A stretch of 7,262 nt of DNA, taken from Prevotellaceae bacterium UBA1743 (GTDB taxonomy: Bacteria > Bacteroidota > Bacteroidia > Bacteroidales > Bacteroidaceae). The notes under the pieces were generated by a model. It did no database searches, had not been told where the DNA came from, and saw only the letters and a list, made by a program, of their open reading frames with translations. Positions 1 through 6,298 of the stretch are shown here, one piece after another. Location: NCBI GenBank assembly GCA_002314945.1, contig DCHV01000069.1, positions 6,733-13,994 on the forward strand, given 5' to 3'. How positions within the stretch are numbered: the stretch's first letter is position 1; every line of letters starts with the position of its first letter. The position numbers were made by a program, and so were the translations under genes.

Positions 1-143
1 TCTTGAGCGCCTTCCTGATCCGAAACCACATTGAGCAGAAGGGGTATCACCTGCTCCTGTACCGGCATGGGGTGTTCGTACCCCTGTTCACTAATGGCTT
101 GCAACAACTCGTCACAAAGCCCTATTTCTGTAAAATCTTTCAT
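1..143 (-). CDS. DEAD-box RNA helicase, N-terminal fragment (cut by window edge)
   Basis: Only the first 47 codons are present; the gene runs off the left edge. The product begins MKDFTEIGLCDELLQAISEQ and continues G21-Y-E-H-P-M-P-V-Q29, the Q motif of DEAD-box ATP-dependent RNA helicases. Phe4 lies 17 residues before G21, the usual place for the isolated upstream aromatic residue, and Gln29 is the adenine-contacting glutamine known for the family. The Walker A motif would follow just outside the window. Such enzymes unwind short RNA duplexes in the cytoplasm, in ribosome assembly or RNA decay; which job this one has cannot be told. The ATG lies 4 nt after the GH92 stop codon (TAG-AGGA-ATG), so translation is probably coupled and the two genes share a transcript. 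The segment after PLLL (NVVSDQEGAQ) looks slightly longer than the usual short linker before motif I, which is only an impression. Confidence 0.85.
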   Translation of the reverse strand, partial: MKDFTEIGLCDELLQAISEQGYEHPMPVQEQVIPLLLNVVSDQEGAQ

Positions 144-147
144 TCCT

Positions 148-2415
148 CTATTTTTCCTTACTGAAGGAGTAGGGAGCATCTTCCTCCCTGATACCTCGTT
201 GCATAGATGGTGTATCGGAAAGGGTAAACTTCACCTGCGCACCCTGCAATAGTGCCTCGTGAGTGAGATAGTTGGCAGAACTTTCCTTGCCATCTATCAT
301 CAATCTGCTCACATAGCAATTCTTATCGGTTTCATCGGCCTGAATATGTACCTTTTTCCCGTTTTCGAGATGCAGTGTCATATCGTCAAAATAAGGCGAG
401 CCCAACACATATTCACCCGTTCCCGGACATACGGGATAGAAACCCATGGCAGAGAAGATGTACCAAGCACTGGTCTGTCCGTTATCCTCGTCACCACAAT
501 ATCCGTCTGGATGGGCATTGTACATTCTATCCATCACCTGACGAACCCAGTATTGAGCCTTCCACGGCTGTCCACTATAATTGTATAGGTAGATCATGTG
601 CTGGATAGGCTGATTGCCGTGGGCATAGTTACCCATGTTCATAATCTGCATCTCGCGTATCTCGTGTATGGTGAATCCATAATAACTGTCATCGAAGACA
701 GGCGGGAGTATGAATACACTATCGAGCATCCGATTGAACATATCTCGGCCACCCATCAAATCCATCAATCCCTTTGGGTCGTGGAACACACTCCATGTAT
801 AATGCCAACTATTTCCCTCGGTAAACGCATCACCCCATTTGAAAGGATTGAAATCGGGAGCAAACGTTCCATCCTCCATACGTCCGCGCATCAGATTACT
901 CTCCTTGTCGAAGAGATTCCGATAGTTCATCGCCCGCTGAGCATACACCTGAATATCCTCCTTCGGTTTGCCAAGTGCCTTCCCCAACTGATAGATGCTC
1001 CAGTCATCAAACGCATATTCCAACGTGCGAGCCGCACTCTCCTTGATACGGTCATAAGGCACATAGCCCAAGCGGTTGTAACTCTCCCATTCACGACGTC
1101 CGCTGGCGGTATGCTCCAGATTGGCATTGGCATCGTGAGTGACAGCCTCCCACAGTGTCTCGATATCATATCCACGGATTCCCTTGAGATAGGCATCAGC
1201 CACGACAGAGGCGCTATTATTGCCCACCATACAATCGCGATGTCCAGGCGAAGACCATTCGGGCAAGAAACCACTCTCATTGTACGCATTCGCCCAACCC
1301 TCTTGCATCTTCTGACTCATGCTCGGATATATCAGATTGACCAAGGGGAAAAGGGCGCGGAAGGTATCCCAGAAACCTGTATCGCCAAAGAGGAAGCCAG
1401 GAAGCACCTGCCCGTTGTAAGGACTGTAATGTACAGGCTCACCTTGGGCATTCACCTCATAGAGGCTGCGAGGGAAGAGTACCGAACGATACAGGCAACT
1501 ATAGAAAGTGCGCAATTTATCGCTATCCTCACAATGATTGATTTCAATACGTCCCAGCACCTCGTTCCATTCATTACGTGCGGCTTCTGCCACTTCCTCG
1601 ATACTCCTCTGGCCCAGTTCCTTCAGGTTCAACTCAGCCTGTTCGATACTGATAAAGGAAGAAGCCACACGCACGTTGACCTGCTCCCCACGAGTAGTGG
1701 AAAACCCGATGACACCAAGGGCATGTCCGCACTCCACCTCCTTGCGTTGAGTATCCAACTGGTCGCCATCTACCGTGGCCGTATAGGTAAATGGCTTGTC
1801 GAAGGTAAGTACAAAATAGTTGCGGAAATTGGGCGTGACACCTCCACTGTTGCGTGTAGTATATCCCACCACCTTCTGTTGTTCGGGCAACACCTGTACG
1901 TACGAACCACGGTCGAAGGCATCCACCACGATGTAACTACCCTCGCTCTGCGGGAAGGTAAAACGGAACTGTGCAGCACGGCTGGCGGGGGCAATCTCGG
2001 CAACCACATCATAGTCGGCCAAATATACCTTATAATAATAGGGCGTTGAAGTCTCCGCCTTGTGAGAGAACCAACTACCTCTCTCTTTCTCGTCAAAAAC
2101 AGGATTCCCTACAACGGGCATGATATTGAACATCCCATAGTCATTCATCCACGGGCTGGGTTGGTGTGTCTGCTTGAAACCCCGAATCTTGTCGGCATCG
2201 TATGTATAGCACCACCCATCTCCCATATCCCCTGTCTGGGGTGTCCAGAAATTCATGCCCCAAGGTACAGCGATAGCGGGATACGTATTGCCCGTACTAA
2301 GGGCTGAAGTGGAATGCGAACCCACCAAAGGATTGACGTAACGGACAGGATTGTCCACTGCTCCTACACCCAGCACATTTGCAAGGGCAAAGAATATGAG
2401 AACGACTTTTTTCAT
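148..2415 (-). CDS. Secreted GH92 exo-alpha-mannosidase (probably alpha-1,2)
   Basis: 755 residues from the chosen start. Residues 1-19 form a type I signal peptide (MKKVVLIFFALANVLGVGA, V-x-A cleavage), so the enzyme is exported, probably to the periplasm. The frame is open 19 codons further upstream, but that extension runs into the pnp terminator and hides the signal peptide, so it was rejected. GH92 enzymes are calcium-dependent inverting exo-mannosidases with an N-terminal beta-sandwich and a C-terminal (alpha/alpha)6 barrel. The hallmark segments are present: EGNSWHY, with Glu533 as general acid; GDEDNGQTSAWY, with Asp642 and Asp644 in the base region; and His584-Glu585, which I recall as the +1 subsite pair giving alpha-1,2 preference in Bt3990. 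With the MKK start these residues fall on the recalled Bt3990 numbers, which supports both start and orthology. Likely substrate: alpha-1,2-mannosides of high-mannose N-glycans. No SusC/SusD gene is nearby. It sits between pnp and a helicase gene. Confidence 0.95.
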   Translation of the reverse strand: MKKVVLIFFALANVLGVGAVDNPVRYVNPLVGSHSTSALSTGNTYPAIAVPWGMNFWTPQTGDMGDGWCYTYDADKIRGFKQTHQPSPWMNDYGMFNIMPVVGNPVFDEKERGSWFSHKAETSTPYYYKVYLADYDVVAEIAPASRAAQFRFTFPQSEGSYIVVDAFDRGSYVQVLPEQQKVVGYTTRNSGGVTPNFRNYFVLTFDKPFTYTATVDGDQLDTQRKEVECGHALGVIGFSTTRGEQVNVRVASSFISIEQAELNLKELGQRSIEEVAEAARNEWNEVLGRIEINHCEDSDKLRTFYSCLYRSVLFPRSLYEVNAQGEPVHYSPYNGQVLPGFLFGDTGFWDTFRALFPLVNLIYPSMSQKMQEGWANAYNESGFLPEWSSPGHRDCMVGNNSASVVADAYLKGIRGYDIETLWEAVTHDANANLEHTASGRREWESYNRLGYVPYDRIKESAARTLEYAFDDWSIYQLGKALGKPKEDIQVYAQRAMNYRNLFDKESNLMRGRMEDGTFAPDFNPFKWGDAFTEGNSWHYTWSVFHDPKGLMDLMGGRDMFNRMLDSVFILPPVFDDSYYGFTIHEIREMQIMNMGNYAHGNQPIQHMIYLYNYSGQPWKAQYWVRQVMDRMYNAHPDGYCGDEDNGQTSAWYIFSAMGFYPVCPGTGEYVLGSPYFDDMTLHLENGKKVHIQADETDKNCYVSRLMIDGKESSANYLTHEALLQGAQVKFTLSDTPSMQRGIREEDAPYSFSKEK

Positions 2416-2436
2416 GTGATTGGAATGGGGGTAAAT

Positions 2437-2477
2437 AAAAAAGGGGTGGATTCTCCGTATGGAAGAACCCACACCCC
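2437..2477 (-). terminator. Intrinsic terminator after pnp
   Basis: Read on the minus strand, GGGGTGTGGGTTCT pairs with AGAATCCACCCC across a 9-nt loop. This gives about 12 base pairs with one bulged U and one G-U pair, followed directly by six Ts (A-run 2437-2442 on the plus strand). It lies 28 nt after the pnp stop and ends 21 nt before the GH92 start. It has the form of a Rho-independent terminator for pnp. Because the GH92 and helicase genes lie just beyond on the same strand, it may be partial and work by read-through. Confidence 0.8.
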
Positions 2478-2505
2478 ATTGATGATTTGTTTTTTGTAAA
2501 CGGAA

Positions 2506-4773
2506 TTATTCCTCTGTATTCTCTGCGGGAGCCTGGCCTTCCTCGGTACGAGGACGACGTTCTCCACGATCGCGACGTTCGCCACGATCACGACGCTCAC
2601 CACGCTCGGGACGGGGACGACGTTCACGCTCCACATAGCCTTCCGGCTTTTCGAGCAATACACGACGGCTCAGTTTGAACTTGCCAGTCTTGGGGTCAAT
2701 ATCCAGCAATTTGACTTGCACCTTATCACCTTCCTTGATGCCAGCCTCTTCCACAGTCTCCAGACGTTTCCAGTCAATCTCAGAGATATGCAACAGACCG
2801 TCCTTGCCAGGCATGAACTCTACAAAGGCTCCGTAGGGCATGATGCTACGTACCGTTCCCTCATAGACTTCGCCTATCTCGGGAATAGCCACAATAGCCT
2901 TGATCTTTGCCATGGCTGAGTCGATAGTCTCCTTGTTGGGACCGCTCACCTGCACCTTGCCTACGCCATCTTCCTCGTCGATGGTAATGGTAGCACCTGT
3001 CTCTTCCTGCATACCCTGGATAATCTTTCCACCAGGACCGATTACAGCACCGATAAACTCCTTCGGTATGATAATCTGCTCGATACGAGGTACATGAGGC
3101 TTCAGTTCGGGACGTGGAGCATCCAATGTCTTGAGCATTTCGCCCAGGATATGCTCGCGACCAGCCTTGGCCTGCATCAGTGCCTTCTCCAATATCTCAT
3201 AGCTCAAGCCATCGCACTTGATATCCATCTGAGTAGCCGTCAAGCCCTTGGGGGTACCCGTAGTCTTGAAGTCCATATCGCCAAGGTGATCCTCGTCACC
3301 CAAAATATCGCTCAATACAGCATACTTGTCCTCTCCAGGATTCTTGATCAGACCCATAGCAATACCGCTCACGGGGCTCTTGAGAGGCACACCTGCATCC
3401 ATCAAGGAGAGACAGCCGGCACAAACTGTAGCCATTGAGCTGGAACCGTTACTCTCGAGAATGTCACTTACTACTCGTACAGTATAGGGGTAATCCTCGG
3501 GAATCTGGCCCTTCAAGCCACGCCATGCCAGATGGCCATGACCAATCTCGCGACGGCCCACACCACGTTGTGCCTTGGCTTCACCAGTAGAGAAGGGAGG
3601 GAAGTTGTAATGCAACAGGAAACGCATATAGCTCTTGTCCAGTACATCGTCCACCATTTTCTCATCCAACTTGGTACCTAATGTAGTGGTACTCAGAGAC
3701 TGAGTCTCGCCGCGGGTGAAGATAGCCGATCCGTGAGGGCCGGGCAGAGGGCTTACCTCGCACCAGATAGGACGGATATCGGTTGTCTTACGACCATCCA
3801 GACGAATACCTTCGTCCAACACACAACGACGCATGGCATCGCGCTCCACATCGTGATAGTAGCGATCCACCAATGTATTCTTCTCTTCCAACTCCTCAGG
3901 AGCCATATCTGCATGAGCCTCGGCATACTGAGCCTTGAACTCCTCGCGGATAGCCTCGAAAGCCTCGGCACGGGCATGTTTCTCCAAAGCCTGCTTGGTC
4001 ACGTCGTAAGCCTTCTGATAGCAAGCGGCCTTGACCTGCTCACGCAGTTCCTCGTCGTTCACCTCGTGGCAATACTCACGCTTCACATCCTTGCCCAACT
4101 CCTTGGTGAGTTCCTTCTGCAAGCGACACTGGGGCTTGATGGCCTCGTGAGCAGCTTTCAGCGCACCCAGCAAATCCTGCTCGCTCACTTCCTTCATCTC
4201 ACCTTCCACCATCATGATGTTCTCTTCGGTAGCACCTACCATCAAGTCCATATCAGCCTTGGCCAACTGGTCAAAGGTAGGATTGATTACGTACTCACCA
4301 TCGATACGTGCAACACGCACTTCGCTGATGGGACCTTCGAAAGGAATATCGCTGACAGCCAAGGCTGCAGAGGCGGCAAAGCCGGCCAACGCATCGGGCA
4401 TGTCCTCGCCATCGGCTGAGAAGAGAATCACATTCACATACACCTCGGCATGATAATTGCTCGGGAACAAGGGACGCAGGGCGCGGTCCACCAAACGGCA
4501 AGTCAGAATCTCATTATCACTCGCCTTACCCTCACGCTTCGTAAAACCACCAGGGAAACGACCTGCTGCGGCATACTTTTCTCTGTACTCAACCTGCAAG
4601 GGCATGAAATCTGTTCCGGGAACGGCATCTTTTGCGGCACAAACGGTGGCCAGGAGCATCGTGTTGTTCATACGAAGCATTACGGCTCCATCGGCTTGTT
4701 TGGCCAATTTCCCGGTCTCGATGCTGATGGTTCTTCCATCAGGCAACTCGACTGTCTTTGTAATTACATTCAT
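2506..4773 (-). CDS. pnp: Polyribonucleotide nucleotidyltransferase (PNPase)
   Basis: 755 residues, complete. PNPase degrades RNA 3'-to-5' by phosphorolysis as a cytoplasmic ring-shaped trimer and is a main mRNA-decay enzyme. Domains in order: first RNase PH core (about 1-140), all-alpha linker (about 240-315), catalytic RNase PH core (about 320-550), KH (about 560-625; GxxG loop G579-P-G-G582) and S1 (about 633-705, from GEVYEGTVRSIMPYGAF). The phosphate-binding serines S445-S446 in SNGSSSM, and D493 and D499 in GDEDHLGDMD, correspond by hand alignment to E. coli S438/S439 and D486/D492, so it should be active. After S1 comes a charged arginine-rich tail (about 714-755) containing hexapeptide repeats. 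The start has no Shine-Dalgarno site, only ATAACAAG before the ATG, as is usual in this phylum. It is transcribed from its own promoter, divergently from the lipoprotein gene, and followed by a terminator. Confidence 0.98.
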   Translation of the reverse strand: MNVITKTVELPDGRTISIETGKLAKQADGAVMLRMNNTMLLATVCAAKDAVPGTDFMPLQVEYREKYAAAGRFPGGFTKREGKASDNEILTCRLVDRALRPLFPSNYHAEVYVNVILFSADGEDMPDALAGFAASAALAVSDIPFEGPISEVRVARIDGEYVINPTFDQLAKADMDLMVGATEENIMMVEGEMKEVSEQDLLGALKAAHEAIKPQCRLQKELTKELGKDVKREYCHEVNDEELREQVKAACYQKAYDVTKQALEKHARAEAFEAIREEFKAQYAEAHADMAPEELEEKNTLVDRYYHDVERDAMRRCVLDEGIRLDGRKTTDIRPIWCEVSPLPGPHGSAIFTRGETQSLSTTTLGTKLDEKMVDDVLDKSYMRFLLHYNFPPFSTGEAKAQRGVGRREIGHGHLAWRGLKGQIPEDYPYTVRVVSDILESNGSSSMATVCAGCLSLMDAGVPLKSPVSGIAMGLIKNPGEDKYAVLSDILGDEDHLGDMDFKTTGTPKGLTATQMDIKCDGLSYEILEKALMQAKAGREHILGEMLKTLDAPRPELKPHVPRIEQIIIPKEFIGAVIGPGGKIIQGMQEETGATITIDEEDGVGKVQVSGPNKETIDSAMAKIKAIVAIPEIGEVYEGTVRSIMPYGAFVEFMPGKDGLLHISEIDWKRLETVEEAGIKEGDKVQVKLLDIDPKTGKFKLSRRVLLEKPEGYVERERRPRPERGERRDRGERRDRGERRPRTEEGQAPAENTEE
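2542..2613 (-). repeat. 18-bp tandem repeat encoding the PNPase Arg-rich tail
   Basis: Four in-frame 18-bp units encode residues 721-744 of PNPase: RPERGE, RRDRGE, RRDRGE, RRPRTE. The middle two are identical in protein and differ at only a few bases; the outer two have diverged. A unit length that is a multiple of three means copy-number change would keep the frame. The encoded tail alternates Arg with Glu/Asp and Gly, is probably disordered, and resembles RGG-like RNA-binding tails; that role is inference. Confidence 0.7.
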
Positions 4774-4808
4774 CTTGTTATAAATTTACTTTGATTCTAA
4801 AAATCGTG

Positions 4809-4839
4809 CAAAATTACGAATAATTATTCATATACCAAA
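4809..4839 (-). promoter_or_regulatory. pnp promoter (Bacteroidetes -33/-7 type)
   Basis: On the minus strand TTTG (4836-4839) is followed by a 19-nt spacer and TAATTTTG (4809-4816), matching the Bacteroidetes primary-sigma consensus TTTG / TAnnTTTG at the usual spacing. Transcription would begin near 4804, giving a leader of about 30 nt before the pnp ATG. Confidence 0.75.
4818..4829. repeat. 12-bp perfect palindrome inside the pnp promoter spacer
   Basis: GAATAATTATTC is identical to its own reverse complement and lies between the -33 and -7 boxes of the pnp promoter, where a bound dimer would block or distort the promoter. It is wholly AT-rich apart from the end bases, so chance is a serious alternative. 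Confidence 0.4.
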
Positions 4840-4871
4840 AAACATCTATTTCATTTAAGGTGTTCTGCACA

Positions 4872-4906
4872 ATTTTACGGCATTTTACCATTCAAAAACG
4901 GGTAAA
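4872..4906. repeat. Phased ATTTTAC repeats and an inverted GGTAAA arm upstream of the lipoprotein gene
   Basis: ATTTTAC occurs at 4872-4878 and 4882-4888, exactly 10 bp apart (one helical turn). The second copy also forms an inverted repeat, TTTACC (4884-4889) with GGTAAA (4901-4906), separated by 11 bp. The right arm falls about where the -33 box of the downstream plus-strand promoter would be. This arrangement could be a regulator-binding site; no regulator is identified. Confidence 0.3.
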
Positions 4907-4921
4907 GCCTTGGAAAACCTG

Positions 4922-4929
4922 TAATTTTG
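4922..4929 (+). promoter_or_regulatory. Probable -7 box of the lipoprotein gene promoter
   Basis: TAATTTTG matches the Bacteroidetes -7 consensus TAnnTTTG and predicts a transcript start near 4934, about 30 nt before the chosen ATG at 4964. No good TTTG lies 19-21 nt upstream, so the -33 element is weak or the promoter needs an activator. Confidence 0.5.
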
Positions 4930-4963
4930 TAAATTGATTGTTGAAAATTATCAAAAGATTGCA

Positions 4964-6106
4964 ATGAAGAAAATAGGATTTCTGTTGTCGCTCTGTGTAT
5001 GGATGGGTTGCCAACAGACAGGAAAATTCCATGTAGAGGGGCAGATAGAGGATGCTGCCGACACTACCATGTACCTCGAACATATATCTTTGGGAGATGG
5101 GATAGTACCCATAGATTCCGTACGACTGACGGCCGAGGGGAGTTTCCAGATGACAGGCAAGGAACTGGGTAATCCTGAATTCTACCGCCTGCGTATCGGC
5201 CGCCAGTGCATCAACTTAGCCTTCGACAGTACAGAAACCGTAAAGGTACATGCAAGTCTGAACAACATGTCGTTTGACTACACCGTAGAAGGAAGTGGCA
5301 CCTGCGACACCATCCGACTACTCAGCAAGAAACTGGCCGACCTGGAAATCCAGATCCGGCAGATGGCAGAAAACCGCGACTATACGGTACAGCAAAGGGA
5401 CTCCTTCATCCGTGAATTCGTGACTGACTACAAGAACGATGTAAAGATGAACATCATCCTGAATCACTATGAGGCCACGAGCAGTTATTTTGCCTGCTTC
5501 CAGATGCTGGGCTCTGCCCTCCTGTTCGATCCTATCAACGACAAGAGCGACCTGACGTGGCTGCGTGCGGTGGCCAATGCCTGGGGAGAGAAATACCCCG
5601 ACTGCCCACGCACTCAGAACCTGGCCAACATCGTGACAGAAGGACGAAAGAAACACGCCAAGCCTCGAGAAATTGTATTGAATACCGATAGCGGGAAAGT
5701 GCGCGAACTGGGAATTATCGACATGACCATGCCAGACATCAAGGGAGAAGAGCGCACACTAAGCACCCTTCAAGGGCAGGTGATCCTGCTGGATTTCACC
5801 GCATTGGCCATGCCTTCCAGCCAAGAGCGCATCCTGGAATTACGCACGCTCTACAACAAATACCACGATCGTGGCTTTGAGATTTACCAAGTCAGCCTCG
5901 ACGGCGACCGGCATTACTGGTCACAACATTGCGAGGAACTCCCCTGGATAAGCGTCTATTGCGAGGAGGGGTTGGACAGCGACATTCTCAAGCTCTATCA
6001 GGTAGAACATCTGCCCACTTTTTTCCTCATCGACCGAAATTGCGACCTACAAGCACGCCAAGAGCAGATTAAGGATTTGGAAAAAGCCATCGAATCTCTG
6101 TTGTAA
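4964..6106 (+). CDS. Lipoprotein with DUF4369-like N-terminus and redox-dead thioredoxin-like domain
   Basis: 380 residues from the chosen start. The frame opens 10 codons earlier (4934), but that ATG sits at the predicted transcript start and would bury the lipoprotein signal MKKIGFLLSLCVWMGC, whose Cys16 is the likely lipidation site. The residues after Cys16 (QQTGK) lack the acidic cluster of Bacteroidetes surface-export signals, so a periplasm-facing anchor is inferred. Residues about 22-115 look like the beta-rich DUF4369 domain (HVEGQIEDAADTTMYLEHIS). About 116-230 are helical and charged. About 250-380 form a TlpA/AhpC-TSA-like thioredoxin fold: QVILLDFTALAMPSSQERI, then FEIYQVSLDGD, then LPTFFLIDR with the conserved cis-Pro at 351. 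The CxxC active site is replaced by M283-P-S-S286, so disulfide chemistry at that site is not expected. The true role is unknown; binding or scaffolding is possible. It is a single gene with its own promoter. Confidence 0.85.
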   Translation: MKKIGFLLSLCVWMGCQQTGKFHVEGQIEDAADTTMYLEHISLGDGIVPIDSVRLTAEGSFQMTGKELGNPEFYRLRIGRQCINLAFDSTETVKVHASLNNMSFDYTVEGSGTCDTIRLLSKKLADLEIQIRQMAENRDYTVQQRDSFIREFVTDYKNDVKMNIILNHYEATSSYFACFQMLGSALLFDPINDKSDLTWLRAVANAWGEKYPDCPRTQNLANIVTEGRKKHAKPREIVLNTDSGKVRELGIIDMTMPDIKGEERTLSTLQGQVILLDFTALAMPSSQERILELRTLYNKYHDRGFEIYQVSLDGDRHYWSQHCEELPWISVYCEEGLDSDILKLYQVEHLPTFFLIDRNCDLQARQEQIKDLEKAIESLL

Positions 6107-6158
6107 CCGCCTAATTATCGCGAAGGTGGACTGATGTGACAAAAATAAGGATGAAAAA

Positions 6159-6189
6159 TTTGTGGATTAGAAAATAATCCCTACCTTTG
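6159..6189 (+). promoter_or_regulatory. greA operon promoter (Bacteroidetes -33/-7 type)
   Basis: TTTG (6159-6162), a 19-nt spacer and TACCTTTG (6182-6189) match the Bacteroidetes primary-sigma consensus closely. Transcription should start near 6194-6196, leaving a leader of just over 100 nt before greA. Confidence 0.85.
6164..6180. repeat. Inverted repeat filling the greA promoter spacer
   Basis: GGATTA (6164-6169) and TAATCC (6175-6180) are perfect inverted arms separated by GAAAA. The 17-bp dyad occupies nearly all of the 19-nt gap between the -33 and -7 boxes, a position expected of an operator. No binding protein can be named from the window. Confidence 0.5.
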
Positions 6190-6214
6190 CACCGAGAAAG
6201 GACAAAAAACAGGT

Positions 6215-6255
6215 GAAGAGTTCCGACTTTATGGTCGGGATTCTTTCATTTTTTT
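6215..6255 (+). terminator. Terminator-like hairpin with U7 tract in the greA leader
   Basis: Bases 6215-6227 (GAAGAGTTCCGAC) pair with 6234-6246 (GTCGGGATTCTTT) around the loop TTTATG, giving 13 uninterrupted pairs of which three are G-U. Two bases later come seven Ts (6249-6255). It stands between the greA promoter and the greA ATG on the same strand, so it would cut transcripts at about 60 nt unless read through. It is too far downstream, and on the wrong side of a strong promoter, to be simply the terminator of the lipoprotein gene. It could act as an attenuator or make a short stable RNA. Confidence 0.7.
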
Positions 6256-6298
6256 ATGTTTTCGAAAAAGAAAGAAACAAACAAATAAAAGAAAAAAT

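Noticed and set aside
598..2049. A 483-codon open frame on the plus strand lying opposite the GH92 gene.
   Set aside because: It lies wholly antisense to a GH92 gene with intact hallmark residues. Its translation is rich in Ile, His and Thr with no recognisable domain or signal, as expected from the codon bias of the opposite strand.
2416..2472. N-terminal extension of the GH92 frame by 19 codons.
   Set aside because: It overlaps the pnp terminator, removes the signal peptide from the N-terminus and spoils the agreement with Bt3990 numbering.
3733..4419. A 228-codon plus-strand open frame opposite pnp.
   Set aside because: Antisense shadow of a fully conserved PNPase; Leu/His-rich translation without motifs.
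4934..4963. N-terminal extension of the lipoprotein by 10 codons.
   Set aside because: The upstream ATG is at the predicted transcript start and would place ten polar residues before the lipoprotein signal peptide.
6107..6129. Hairpin CCGCCT/AGGTGG directly after the lipoprotein stop codon as a terminator.
   Set aside because: Only six pairs including one G-U, an 11-nt loop, and no T-tract after it; not enough to call a terminator, though it could protect the transcript end.
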